A DNA stretch of 44,131 nucleotides, taken from positions 1 through 44,131 of the forward strand of contig DWZY01000329.1 of NCBI GenBank assembly GCA_019117325.1. Direction: 5' to 3'. Positions 1-7,690 of this stretch are shown piece after piece. Both the position numbers and the translations under genes were made by a program. The number at the start of each line of letters is the position of its first letter. Within the stretch, counting starts at the first letter, position 1. The DNA comes from Candidatus Brevibacterium intestinigallinarum. Lineage in GTDB: Bacteria; Actinomycetota; Actinomycetes; Actinomycetales; Brevibacteriaceae. The notes under the pieces were generated by a model. That model saw only the letters and a program-made list of their open reading frames with translations, was not told the DNA's origin and searched no databases.

Positions 1-154
1 CCGCACGACGCTCGTGGACCGCGGGGTCATCGCTCCCCAGGACGTCGACCTCTTCACGGTCGTCGACACGGCCGACGAGGCGCTCGCGGCCCTGGGCGAC
101 TGCCTCCCGCCGCTCGCCCAGGACCCGGACCACTCGGGGGAGCCCTCGCAGTGA
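1..154 (+). CDS. LOG family protein (TIGR00730), C-terminal fragment
   Basis: Only the last 50 codons are present, read from base 2, and the gene starts before the window. The visible tail contains LVDRGVIAPQDVDLFTVVD followed by an ADEAL helix. It resembles the end of LOG/lysine-decarboxylase-like nucleotide-binding proteins, where a GFISPEDLDLLHV-type segment precedes the final helix. Family members cleave cytokinin riboside monophosphates or related nucleotides. In mycobacteria such a gene (Rv1205) lies just before folP2, as here. The TGA at 152-154 overlaps the GTG of the next gene, so the two are translationally coupled. The catalytic PGGxGT motif is off the window, so the call rests on the tail and the context. 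Confidence 0.6.
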   Translation, partial: RTTLVDRGVIAPQDVDLFTVVDTADEALAALGDCLPPLAQDPDHSGEPSQ

Positions 155-1050
155 CACGGCAGCCGGGCCCGGCTGCCGGGGACCTGCGGATCGGCTCGGT
201 GCACGCCGGCGCGTCGCGGCCCGCTGTCATGGCCGTCATCAATCGGTCCGTCGACTCCTTCCACGTCTCCGAGCCCACCGCGGAATCCGCGGTCCGCGCG
301 GCCGCAGCGGCGCAGGAGGCCGGCGCCGCGATCGTCGACATCGGCGGGGTGCGCGCCGGTCGCGGCCCGCACGTGGGCATCCAGGAGGAGATCGACCTCG
401 TGTGTCCGGTCATCGCCGCGGTCCACGCGCAGCTGCCGGGCCTCGTCATCTCCGCCGACACATACCGTGCGCCGGTCGCGCGCGAGGCGCTGGCCGCCGG
501 AGCGCGGATCGTGAACGACACGTGGGCGGGTGCCGATCCGGATCTGCCGTTCGTCGCGGCCCGTGCCGGGGCCGGACTCGTCTGCTCGCACACCGGCGGA
601 CTGGACCCGCGCACTGACGCCCACCGCAACCGGTACGGCCTGCTCCCGGACAACGTCGTGGATGCCGTCCTCACCGGGGTCCTCGACCTGGCCGGCCGCG
701 CGCGCCGGGCCGGCATCCCCGACCATCGGATCCTGCTGGACCCCACCCCGGACTTCGGGAAGAACACGCGCCAGTCGCTGCGCCTGCTGCGCAGCATCGA
801 CCGCTTCGCCCAGCACGGGCACCCGGTGCTCCTGGCGATCTCCCGGAAGGACTTCATCGGCGAATCCGTCGACGCGCAGACCCCGGCCGCGCGCCTGCCG
901 GCGACCCTGGCCGCGACCGCGTACGCGGTCGAGCACGGAGCAGCCGTCATCCGCACCCACGATGTGTCCGAGACCGTCGACACGATCCGCATGATCGGTG
1001 CCATCACGGGAGCGGCAGAGCCCCTGCGCAGCGTGCGCGGCCTGCGCTGA
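151..1050 (+). CDS. folP2: FolP2-type dihydropteroate synthase homologue
   Basis: This 299-residue protein has the TIM-barrel signature of the pterin-binding DHPS family: VMAVINRSVDSF at about residues 26-37, EEIDLVCPVI, the sugar-loop-like SADTYRAPVA, INDTW-type VNDTWAG, DPTPDFGKNT at about 198-207 and SRKDFIGES at 231-239. The loop that reads GGESTRPGA in true DHPS is GGVRAGRG (65-72), and the lysine-loop region reads CSHTGG. Both match the FolP2 paralogue (Rv1207-like) rather than FolP1. FolP2 of M. leprae and M. tuberculosis has been reported to lack DHPS activity, so the function is probably not folate synthesis. The GTG start overlaps the preceding stop. Confidence 0.85.
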   Translation: MTRQPGPAAGDLRIGSVHAGASRPAVMAVINRSVDSFHVSEPTAESAVRAAAAAQEAGAAIVDIGGVRAGRGPHVGIQEEIDLVCPVIAAVHAQLPGLVISADTYRAPVAREALAAGARIVNDTWAGADPDLPFVAARAGAGLVCSHTGGLDPRTDAHRNRYGLLPDNVVDAVLTGVLDLAGRARRAGIPDHRILLDPTPDFGKNTRQSLRLLRSIDRFAQHGHPVLLAISRKDFIGESVDAQTPAARLPATLAATAYAVEHGAAVIRTHDVSETVDTIRMIGAITGAAEPLRSVRGLR

Positions 1051-1068
1051 GGACCCAGGCGGCTGTGA

Positions 1069-1074
1069 GACGAT
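1069..1074 (+). promoter_or_regulatory. possible -10 element (GACGAT) of a leaderless transcript
   Basis: GACGAT ends 6 bases before the ATG at 1081, and no ribosome-binding site lies in between. The spacing fits a leaderless internal promoter for the DivIVA-domain gene. The T of the usual TANNNT is replaced by G, so this is weak. Confidence 0.3.
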
Positions 1075-1080
1075 GACGTC

Positions 1081-1413
1081 ATGCCGATGTGGATCATCCT
1101 CGGAGTGTGTGCAGCTGTCTTCGTGCTCGTCGTCGCCGTCGCGGGCTCCCGCGGCGTGTTCGACGGCGGGATGGGACAGGACGAACCCGACCTCCCGCGT
1201 GCGGACCGCCTGCCGGCACAGCCCAGTGCCGCGGATCTGGCCGACGTGAGGTTCACGCCGGTCCTGTGGGGCTACCGTCCCGCCGAGGTCGACCGGACGA
1301 TGGACGTCCTGCGCGAGCGCATCGCGCAGCTCGAGGCCCGGTCCGCCGCCGGCGCGGCCTCCACTGCCTCCGGCACGCCGTCCGCTGCACCCGGCGCTCC
1401 CACCGACGCGTGA
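1081..1413 (+). CDS. DivIVA domain-containing small membrane protein
   Basis: The protein is 110 residues: a single membrane helix at about residues 4-23, a polar linker, then a short DivIVA-type segment (VRFTPVLWGYRPAEVD followed by an RTMDVLRERIAQLE coiled coil, about 57-87). It ends in an Ala/Ser/Thr/Pro-rich tail. The FxxxxxGYxxxEVD pattern is the N-terminal membrane-curvature and polarity motif shared by DivIVA/Wag31. Mycobacteria have a comparable gene (Rv1209) between folP2/gpgS and DUF3117. It probably acts at the membrane, perhaps as an adaptor for polar growth, but its partner is unknown. The TGA at 1411-1413 overlaps the GTG of the next gene. Confidence 0.8.
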   Translation: MPMWIILGVCAAVFVLVVAVAGSRGVFDGGMGQDEPDLPRADRLPAQPSAADLADVRFTPVLWGYRPAEVDRTMDVLRERIAQLEARSAAGAASTASGTPSAAPGAPTDA

Positions 1414-2660
1414 GGGCGGCCGCGAACCCGCATCTTCCAGAGGGGGAGAGGGCCCCGGTCGTCCTGCCGGGCCTCTTCGACCGTGCGCGGCTCATCCGCG
1501 CAGCCCGCGCCGTGCTGGCGCTGCCGGTCTGGCTGCAGGCCCTGGCGGTCTACCTCGTGTCGCGCCTCGTGTCCCTGGGCATCATGGCGATGGTCGTGCG
1601 CACGCAGCCGGTCGCGCCATGGACGACCGGCGCGCAGACCACCCTGAATGACTTCCTGAACTTCTGGGACGGCGGCTGGTACGGACGGATCGCGGAGGAG
1701 TGGTACCCCACCGCCCTGCCGGTCTACGAGACGGGGCAGATCGCGCAGAACCAGTGGGCGTTCTACCCGCTGCACCCCCTGCTGGTCCGGGACCTGTCCA
1801 TGCTGACCGGCGCGGACTTCTACACGATCGCCCCGGTGCTCTCCACCGTCCTGGGCGGCGCGGCCGCGGTCGTGATCCTCCTGCTCTTCCGCGAGGTGAC
1901 GACGCATGGTCGCGCGCTCACGGGCCTCACGCTCGTCCTCTTCTTCCCCGCGTCTCCGATCCTCAGCACCGCGTACGCGGAGTCCCTGACGCTGTTCCTC
2001 CAGGCGATCGTCCTCCTCCTGGTGCTGCGGCGGCAGTACGCCTGGGCGATCGGCCCCGTCTTCCTCCTGGCGCTCTCACGGCCGATCGGAGTGGCCGTCG
2101 CGTTCTTCCTGCTCCTCCACCTCATCAACCGCTTCCGCCGGCGCCGGATCGAGCCGTATCCCACCGGACAGGTGGTGTCGTCGTGGACGCTGGGAGTCCT
2201 CTCCTGCGTCGCGGCACTCGCGCATCCCATCCACGCGTGGATCCGGACGGGATCGCTGACCGCGTACACGGACACGGAAGCCGCCTGGCACACGGGCGAG
2301 ACGCACATCCTCACGCAGTGGGTGAGCGCGGGAGAGAGGTGGCTGGGGATGTTCGCCCCCGTGGCACTCCTCGTGCTGGTCGTGGGCATGGTCGCCCTGC
2401 TCGTCTCTCCGGCGGGTCGGACCATGGGTGCGACGATGCAGCAGTTCTGCTGGGGGTACGGGATCTATCTCCTCCTGTTCTTCACCCCGCAGACCTCGAC
2501 GCTGCGGCTCCTGCTGCCCCTCTTCCCGCTCGCCCTGACGCTGGCGGCCTCACGGTCGTGGGCGGCGCGAGCGATCGCTCTGAGCGCGTTCACGGTCCTC
2601 CAGATCGTGTGGGTGGGCTGGCTGTGGCACTTCACGCCGCCCGGTGACCTGCCGCCGTGA
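1410..2660 (+). CDS. PIG-V family (GT-C) mannosyltransferase
   Basis: The protein is a 416-residue polytopic membrane protein. NFWDGGWYGRIAEEWYP (about 84-100) is the FWDxxxY-type loop of PIG-V glycosyltransferases. An Asp in this loop is thought to bind the polyprenyl-phosphate-mannose donor. Many hydrophobic segments follow to the end. Family members add mannose to lipid or wall glycans on the outer side of the membrane; which acceptor is used here cannot be read. The GTG at 1410 overlaps the DivIVA stop. The reading frame stays open upstream to 1089, but that part lies opposite real DivIVA coding and has a different, Arg-rich composition, so the GTG is preferred. Confidence 0.8.
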   Translation: MRAAANPHLPEGERAPVVLPGLFDRARLIRAARAVLALPVWLQALAVYLVSRLVSLGIMAMVVRTQPVAPWTTGAQTTLNDFLNFWDGGWYGRIAEEWYPTALPVYETGQIAQNQWAFYPLHPLLVRDLSMLTGADFYTIAPVLSTVLGGAAAVVILLLFREVTTHGRALTGLTLVLFFPASPILSTAYAESLTLFLQAIVLLLVLRRQYAWAIGPVFLLALSRPIGVAVAFFLLLHLINRFRRRRIEPYPTGQVVSSWTLGVLSCVAALAHPIHAWIRTGSLTAYTDTEAAWHTGETHILTQWVSAGERWLGMFAPVALLVLVVGMVALLVSPAGRTMGATMQQFCWGYGIYLLLFFTPQTSTLRLLLPLFPLALTLAASRSWAARAIALSAFTVLQIVWVGWLWHFTPPGDLPP

Positions 2661-2735
2661 CGTGCGCGGATGACGCCGCAACAGGCGGATTTCGTGCGGA
2701 TGGTGGATAATCAGTGGTGTTAGCTTTTCGACGCG

Positions 2736-2741
2736 AAGGGA
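2736..2741 (+). promoter_or_regulatory. ribosome-binding site for the DUF3117 gene
   Basis: GAAGGG lies 7 bases before the ATG at 2749 and fixes the start of this short gene. A GATAAT hexamer at 2706-2711 could be its -10 element; no convincing -35 was found. Confidence 0.5.
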
Positions 2742-2748
2742 TGCTCCC

Positions 2749-2919
2749 ATGGCAGCACAGAAGCCCCGCACGGGCGACGGACCTCTTGAGGTGACGAAGG
2801 AGGGCCGCAGCATGGTGCTGCGGCTGCCCGTTGAGGGAGGCGGACGACTCGTCATCGAGATCAGCCCGGATGAGGCGACCGCGCTGCGCGACACGCTCGC
2901 CGAGGCGCTCGGAGGCTGA
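2749..2919 (+). CDS. DUF3117 domain-containing protein
   Basis: A 56-residue protein that begins AAQKPRTGDGPLEVTKEGR after the Met and continues with MVLRLPVEGGGRLVIEISPDEA. This is almost identical to the actinobacterial DUF3117 family (Rv1211-like), in which KPRTGDGPLE and EGGGRLV are the invariant parts. The function of the family is unknown. It has a good ribosome-binding site and a strong terminator directly after the stop. It therefore seems to be a highly conserved single-gene transcript, or the last gene of the folP2-mannosyltransferase unit. Confidence 0.92.
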   Translation: MAAQKPRTGDGPLEVTKEGRSMVLRLPVEGGGRLVIEISPDEATALRDTLAEALGG

Positions 2920-2938
2920 GCCTCCCCGCTTCACGCAG

Positions 2939-2974
2939 ACCGGCCCCCGCACGCTCGCGCGTGCGGGGGCCGGT
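2939..2974. terminator. bidirectional hairpin terminator
   Basis: A perfect 16-bp GC-rich stem (2939-2954 with 2959-2974) has a four-base loop TCGC. It lies between the convergent DUF3117 and O-methyltransferase genes. There is no U tract, as is common in actinobacteria. Confidence 0.85.
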
Positions 2975-2992
2975 GCCATTCGCAGCGGGTGC

Positions 2993-3625
2993 TCAGAGGC
3001 GACGCAGCACGAGCATCCCGTCGTCGATGGGCAGGAGCAGCCGGGTGAGGTCAGTCCGCCGGGCCAGGTCCTGCAGCAGCTGTCGCAGTGCGCGCACGCG
3101 GGGCGTGCGGACCGTCGGGTCTGCGACGGCCCCGCCCAGCAGGGCCTGATCGAGGACGAGGACGCCGCCGGGCTCCAGCCGCTCCAGCGCCAGGGGCACG
3201 ACCGCGGGCGCGTGCAGGTGGCCCGCATCGATGTGGACGAGGTCGTAGGCGGCCACGGACAGGCGGGCGAGCACGTCCTCGGCGCGTCCCGTGATCATCC
3301 GGACCCGGTGTCCGGCGAGGTCCGCGTGGACGATGAGCTCCCGCGCGACGGCCTGCGCCTCCGCATCCGTGTCGATCGAGGTGAGGATCCCCGACCTGTT
3401 CATCCCGCGCAGCAGCGCGAGCGTCCCGGTGCCGGTGCCGGTGCCCACCTCGATCGCGGCGGCGGGATCGAGGAGCGACGTGAGGAAGGTGAGTGCCGCG
3501 CTGGAGGTGGGCGGCAGGGGGCGCCTCCTGTGCTCCTGCGCGATCGAGCGCGCGGCGTCGTCCACGGCGTCCGTGCCGTTGTACTGCTCGGCCATGCGCG
3601 CGCTGGCGGCCCACTCGCGGGACAT
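2993..3625 (-). CDS. class I SAM-dependent O-methyltransferase
   Basis: The 210-residue protein has the catechol/caffeoyl-CoA O-methyltransferase layout: a helical N-terminus with RPLPPTSSAAL (substrate entry), the SAM-binding loop IEVGTGTGTGT (59-69), an acidic strand end SIDTD, the metal-site segment YDLVHIDAGH and VLDQALLGG. The relative in M. tuberculosis, Rv1220c, sits in the same neighbourhood between DUF3117 and sigE/tatB. The natural substrate is unknown. The ATG has GAGAGGAG about 5 bases upstream. A TAGACT hexamer at 3654-3649 (minus strand) is a possible -10 and overlaps the stop of the upstream ATL gene. Confidence 0.85.
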   Translation of the reverse strand: MSREWAASARMAEQYNGTDAVDDAARSIAQEHRRRPLPPTSSAALTFLTSLLDPAAAIEVGTGTGTGTLALLRGMNRSGILTSIDTDAEAQAVARELIVHADLAGHRVRMITGRAEDVLARLSVAAYDLVHIDAGHLHAPAVVPLALERLEPGGVLVLDQALLGGAVADPTVRTPRVRALRQLLQDLARRTDLTRLLLPIDDGMLVLRRL

Positions 3626-3651
3626 GCGGGACTCCTCTCGATCCGGTCAGT

Positions 3652-4032
3652 CTAGTCCTGGGCGGGGCTCTGCTCCTGCATCTCGTCGTCGGCCTGAGCG
3701 TCCGGCAGGTCCGCGAGTGCCTCCTCGACCCGCTGGCCGTAGTCGGTCTCGTCGAGTCCGGCCCGCCGCAGGTCGATCCGGCCGTCCGCCGTGAGCGGTG
3801 TGCCCTCCTCGTGCAGGTGCAGCAGAGCCCGCGCCATGAGGGGCGGGGGCAGTTCACCGCGCGCATTGGGCACGCGCCACCAGGGCACCGCGGATCCGTG
3901 GTGGCTCAGGACGCGCGCCGCGAGGCGGGCGGACTCCCCAACGGCCCGTCCCACCCGGCCGTACGGCATCGCGCAGCCCGCGGGGATCGACTCGACCGCC
4001 CGCAGCACGCGCTCCACCCGCAGTTCGTCCAT
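3652..4032 (-). CDS. alkyltransferase-like (ATL) / MGMT-fold protein
   Basis: This is the DNA-binding domain of O6-alkylguanine alkyltransferase: a helix-turn-helix (YGRVGRAVGESARLAARVL, about 24-42) and a hinge leading to the active-site loop. The usual PCHRV is PWWRV (50-54), so the reactive cysteine is missing, as is typical of ATL proteins. These do not remove the alkyl group; they bind O6-alkylguanine and hand it to nucleotide excision repair. A 30-residue acidic Gln/Asp tail follows the domain. I chose ATG 4032 (126 residues) because GAGAGG is 9 bases upstream; ATG 4041 has the same purines directly against it. It is divergent from tatB. Confidence 0.85.
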   Translation of the reverse strand: MDELRVERVLRAVESIPAGCAMPYGRVGRAVGESARLAARVLSHHGSAVPWWRVPNARGELPPPLMARALLHLHEEGTPLTADGRIDLRRAGLDETDYGQRVEEALADLPDAQADDEMQEQSPAQD

Positions 4033-4087
4033 GCGCCGCATCCTCTCACGCGCCGATGCGGGGGACGGGACACGCAGGCCCGATTGG

Positions 4088-4093
4088 TAGGAT
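4088..4093 (+). promoter_or_regulatory. -10 element of a leaderless tatB transcript
   Basis: TAGGAT ends 7 bases before ATG 4101 and there is no ribosome-binding site between them. Transcription would start on or next to the start codon. Confidence 0.5.
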
Positions 4094-4100
4094 CGAGCGC

Positions 4101-4574
4101 ATGTTCGGCATCAATGGATTCGAGATCGTCATCCTCATCCTTGTTGCCCTGTTCGTCGTGGGTCCCCAGCGTCTGCCGGAGTACGCGGCGAAGCTGCGGG
4201 ACCTGGTCCGCAGCGTCCGCCGGATGGCGGAGGGGGCCAAGGAGACCGTCAAGCAGGACTTCGGCGCGGACCTCGACGAGTACGACTGGAAGAGCCTCGA
4301 TCCGCGCCAGTACGATCCGCGCCGCATCGTCCGCGAAGCACTCGCGGAGGAGGACCGCGCGATCCGCGAGGAGCGGCGCCGGTCGGGCCCGTCTGCCTCC
4401 GAGCGCGGGTCCCGGAACGCGACCGGCAGCACCGCGGCAGCCGCAGCGGCCTCGGGCACCGCAGTGCCCAGCGTCGAGGACCTGCCCGGCCTCACGCCGC
4501 TCGAGCGGCATCGCGCCCAGGTCGAGAAGCGCGCGGAGGGTGGACCGGCCCCCTTCGATACCGAAGCGACCTGA
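4101..4574 (+). CDS. tatB: Sec-independent translocase protein TatB
   Basis: A 157-residue protein with one N-terminal membrane helix (about 4-20), the Gly-Pro hinge at 21-22 (VVGPQRLPEYA) and an amphipathic helix (about 24-50), then a long charged and Ala/Ser-rich tail. This is the TatA/B plan. The N-terminal FGINGFEIVILILVAL, the length and the position before mrp all match actinobacterial TatB (Rv1224). TatB works with TatC to recognise twin-arginine signal peptides of folded exported proteins; tatA and tatC are not in the window. ATG 4101 is chosen over an upstream in-frame ATG at 4056 because the TM helix begins there. Confidence 0.88.
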   Translation: MFGINGFEIVILILVALFVVGPQRLPEYAAKLRDLVRSVRRMAEGAKETVKQDFGADLDEYDWKSLDPRQYDPRRIVREALAEEDRAIREERRRSGPSASERGSRNATGSTAAAAAASGTAVPSVEDLPGLTPLERHRAQVEKRAEGGPAPFDTEAT

Positions 4575-4634
4575 GCCGACCCAGCACGCCGGAGCCTGTC
4601 CTGCGTCGCTGACCCATCATCGTGAGTCGCCCGG

Positions 4635-5792
4635 TCAGTCCAGCGGGCTGAGCCCCAGGTTCTTCCCCAGGAGCGACTGGCGCCTCTGCGCGAGGGTGTC
4701 GGCGATGGCCCGCAGTGCGGCCGGGCCCGGTGAATCCGGGTGGGACAGCACAGCCGGCGTCCCGGCATCCGCGCCCTCCCGCACCACGGGATCCAGCGGG
4801 ATCTGCCCCAGCAGCGGGACATGTGCCTGCAGGCCGGCGGCCTCGAGCCGGGTGGAGAGCCTCTCTGCGACCTGCCGGCCGCCGCCCTCGCCGAAGATCG
4901 CGTTCCGGCTGCCGTCCGGCATGACCATCCACGACATGTTCTCGATGACGCCCGCGATCCGCTGCTTCGTGCTGGTGGCCAGGGCTCCGGAGCGCTCCGC
5001 GACCTGTGCGGCGGCGTGCTGCGGCGTTGTGACGATGAGCAGTTCGGAGTCCGGCAGCAGCTGACCCACGGAGATCGCGACGTCACCGGTGCCCGGGGGG
5101 AGGTCCAGCAGCAGCACGTCCAGGTCGCCCCAGAAGACGTCCGTGAGGAACTGCTCGATCGCCCGGTGGAGCATGGGTCCGCGCCACACGACCGCCTGGC
5201 CGGGGTCGACGAACATGCCGATGCTCATGACGGACACGTCGTGGCCGGGCAGGGGGAGGATCATGTCCTCGAGCTTCGTGGGCTTACCCGCCACACCCAT
5301 CATGGGCGGGATGGAGAAGCCGTGGATATCGGCATCGAGGATGCCCACGCGCAGGCCGCGAGCCGCGAGCGCGGCGGCCAGGTTCGCCGTCACGGAGGAC
5401 TTGCCGACCCCGCCCTTGCCCGAGGCCACCGCCAGGACCCGTGTGAGGTTCCCCGGCTGCACGAAGGGGTTGACGTGGCCCGCCCCGCGCAGCTGCTCGC
5501 GCAGCGCCTTCCGCTGCTCGGGCGTCATGACCCCCAGGTCGAGGGCGACGTCCGTGATGCCGTCGACTCGGAGTGCGGCGGCGCGGACGTCCTCGGTGAT
5601 GGTGCCCCGCATGGGGCAGCCGGCGATCGTGAGGAGCACGCGCACGTGGGCCGTGCCGTCGTCGGCCACCCGCGCGGACTCGACCATGTCGAGCTCGGTG
5701 AGGGGCCGCCGCAGTTCCGGATCGATGACCTCGCCCAGCGCGGCCCACAGGGCGGACTCGCGCGGGTCAGCGCGCCGTCCGTCGTCCGTCAT
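4635..5792 (-). CDS. mrp: Mrp/ApbC family Fe-S cluster carrier ATPase
   Basis: A 385-residue protein: an N-terminal MIP18 (DUF59) domain (about 12-95, with TIAGCP) fused to a P-loop ATPase. It shows the deviant Walker A ASGKGGVGKSS (123-133), a switch-like DADIHGFSIP, and LLLDLPPGTGD. Family members carry and insert iron-sulfur clusters. The C-terminal CxxC that holds the bridging cluster in many bacterial and archaeal homologues is replaced here (NMSWMVMPDGSRN), which I believe is common in actinobacterial Mrp. It is the last gene of a minus-strand operon; its ATG overlaps the stop of the DUF1003 gene (ATGA). Confidence 0.88.
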   Translation of the reverse strand: MTDDGRRADPRESALWAALGEVIDPELRRPLTELDMVESARVADDGTAHVRVLLTIAGCPMRGTITEDVRAAALRVDGITDVALDLGVMTPEQRKALREQLRGAGHVNPFVQPGNLTRVLAVASGKGGVGKSSVTANLAAALAARGLRVGILDADIHGFSIPPMMGVAGKPTKLEDMILPLPGHDVSVMSIGMFVDPGQAVVWRGPMLHRAIEQFLTDVFWGDLDVLLLDLPPGTGDVAISVGQLLPDSELLIVTTPQHAAAQVAERSGALATSTKQRIAGVIENMSWMVMPDGSRNAIFGEGGGRQVAERLSTRLEAAGLQAHVPLLGQIPLDPVVREGADAGTPAVLSHPDSPGPAALRAIADTLAQRRQSLLGKNLGLSPLD

Positions 5793-6394
5793 CCTCGCGT
5801 CCCCTCCTCCTGCTCTGCGTCGTCCGTCTGCCCAGTCTCGTGCGTCTGCTCCGTCTCGCCCGTCCTCGTGCTGTCTGCGTCGCGGTCCTCGGTCTTCTGC
5901 CCCTCGGCCTGCCGGGCCTCGTCCATCTCCTCCAGCAGCGACTTGAGCTCGGAGCGGATGAAGTCGCGGGTGGCGACCTCGCGCATCGCCACGCGCAGGC
6001 TCGCGACCTCGCGGGCGAGGAACTCCGTGTCCGCCAGGTTGCGCTCGGCCCGCTGGCGGTCGGCCTCGAACTCGACGCGGTCGCGGTCCGCGGACCGGTT
6101 GTCCGCCAGGAGCAGCAGGGGCGCGGCGTAGGACGCCTGCAGCGAGAGGATGAGCGTGAGCAGGGTGAAGTTGAGCTCGCGGGGATCGAACTGCATCTCC
6201 ACCGGGGCCAGCGTGTTCCACGCGAGCCACACGGCGCAGATGATCGTCATCCACACGAGGAACATGGGGGTGCCCATGAAGCGGGCGATGCCCTCGGCGA
6301 TCCGCCCGAACGAGTCCGGGGGCATGCCCACCTGCGGCAGGCGCCTGCGGGCGCTGCGGGGTGTGTCGAGTCCCGGTGCGTCAGGGCGTGCCAT
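5789..6394 (-). CDS. DUF1003 membrane protein
   Basis: A 201-residue protein with two membrane helices in the DUF1003 arrangement (about 44-60 and 77-96), including FMGTPMFLVWMTIICAVW, the FDP(R)ELNFTLLTL segment and an ADNRSADRDR boundary after the second helix. A charged coiled coil (about 100-165) and an acidic Gln/Thr/Glu-rich tail follow. The molecular function is unknown. In actinobacteria this gene regularly sits between the CBS/MgtE-N protein (Rv1232c-like) and mrp. The start ATG 6394 lies 14 bases inside the upstream gene, and the stop overlaps the mrp start. Confidence 0.87.
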   Translation of the reverse strand: MARPDAPGLDTPRSARRRLPQVGMPPDSFGRIAEGIARFMGTPMFLVWMTIICAVWLAWNTLAPVEMQFDPRELNFTLLTLILSLQASYAAPLLLLADNRSADRDRVEFEADRQRAERNLADTEFLAREVASLRVAMREVATRDFIRSELKSLLEEMDEARQAEGQKTEDRDADSTRTGETEQTHETGQTDDAEQEEGTRG

Positions 6395-7673
6395 GGGCCG
6401 CCTCCTCTCGTGGTTCGTCGCGCTGCTCGCGCCAGTCGTCCGGCAGCAGGGCGTCCAGCACGTCATCGACGGTGACGACCCCCACCAGGTGATCCGCCTC
6501 GTCCGTGATCGGCACGGACACCAGGTTGTAGGCCGCCAGCAGTGCGGCGACCTCGCCGGTGGGCGCCTCCGGCGGCAGCGGCTCGACCTCCGTGTCCAGC
6601 AGGGTGCCCACGGCCTCGTGCGGTGGGTGCCGCAGCATCTCCTGGATGTGGACGAGGCCCAGGTATGTGCCGGTGGGCGGTTCCAGCGGCTGCCGGCACA
6701 CGAAGACGGCGGCGGCCAGCGCGGCAGGCAGCTCGGAGCGGCGGACGTGGGCCAGGGCCTCGGCGATCGAGGTCTCCGGGGACAGGATGACCGGCTCCGT
6801 CGTCATGAGGCCGCCGGCGGTGTCCTCGTCGTACGCCAGCAGCGTGCGGACGTCCTCCGCCTCCTCCTCGTCCATCGCCTGGAGGAGGCTCTCGGCGCGA
6901 TCCGCGGACAGCTCGCCCAGCAGGTCAGCCGCGTCATCGGGCTGCATCGTCTCCAGCAGGATCGCGGAGCGCTCGATGCCCACACCGTCCAGGATCGCGA
7001 TCGCGTCCTCCTCCGGCAGCTCCTCGAGCACATCGGCCAGGCGGTCGTCCGACAGTTCGCGGACGACGTCCATCCGGCGCTTGGGGTCCAGCTCGCGCAG
7101 CATGTCCGCGAGGTCCGCGGGCTTCGTGTCCTGGTAGGCGGCCAGGAGCTGCGTGGCCTGCTGGAAGGTCGCGGAGTCGGCTGGGAACTCGACCTCCGTC
7201 CAGTCGACCTGCATGGTCTCGCCGCGTCGCCGCAGGGCGTCGAACGGCGTGCGCTGCTCCTTGATCCGGCGCACGAAGAGGCGGGAGATCTCCCATTCGC
7301 GATTGCGCTTCTGCTCGACCGCGACGTCTTCGATGGAGGCGGGGGCGCGGTCGGAGCCCACGAGCACCCGCTGGTCCAGCAGGTCGCCCACGACCAGCGT
7401 CTCCGAGGCGCGCTTGACGAAGCGGCGCATGTTGACCAGCCCGGTCGTGATGACAGCACCCGCATCGATGCTGGTGACGCGCCCGATCGGGACGAACACG
7501 CGGCGGCGGCCGGGCACCTCGACGACGAATCCGATGACCTTGGGCGGCCGTCTGAGTGTGCTGCGATACACGACGACGGCGTCGCGCACCCGGCCCACCT
7601 GATCTCCCAGGGGATCGAGGACGTTCGTCCCGGCCAGGCGCGCGATGAAGACCCTCTCGGTGGCGACGCTCAT
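6381..7673 (-). CDS. MgtE N-domain and CBS-domain cytoplasmic protein
   Basis: About 430 residues without a membrane segment. The N-terminal third has two barrel-like halves (FIARLAGTNVLDP, then VGDLLDQRVLV), reminiscent of PRC-barrel domains. The middle is an MgtE intracellular helical repeat (PADLADMLRELDPKRRMDV, EELPEEDAIAILDG, MQPDDAADLLGEL). The end is a CBS pair (LMTTEPVILSPETSIAEAL; LLAAYNLVSVPITDEADHLVGVVTVDDVLD). It looks like the regulatory part of an MgtE magnesium channel without the channel, like Rv1232c, and may sense Mg or nucleotides. ATG 7673 is chosen because the conserved part begins directly after it. Confidence 0.82.
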   Translation of the reverse strand: MSVATERVFIARLAGTNVLDPLGDQVGRVRDAVVVYRSTLRRPPKVIGFVVEVPGRRRVFVPIGRVTSIDAGAVITTGLVNMRRFVKRASETLVVGDLLDQRVLVGSDRAPASIEDVAVEQKRNREWEISRLFVRRIKEQRTPFDALRRRGETMQVDWTEVEFPADSATFQQATQLLAAYQDTKPADLADMLRELDPKRRMDVVRELSDDRLADVLEELPEEDAIAILDGVGIERSAILLETMQPDDAADLLGELSADRAESLLQAMDEEEAEDVRTLLAYDEDTAGGLMTTEPVILSPETSIAEALAHVRRSELPAALAAAVFVCRQPLEPPTGTYLGLVHIQEMLRHPPHEAVGTLLDTEVEPLPPEAPTGEVAALLAAYNLVSVPITDEADHLVGVVTVDDVLDALLPDDWREQRDEPREEAAHGTP

Positions 7674-7690
7674 GGTCTCCATCGTACGGG

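Noticed and set aside
3652..4032. Active O6-methylguanine-DNA methyltransferase
   Set aside because: The acceptor cysteine is replaced by Trp (PWWRV), so it is an alkyltransferase-like protein.
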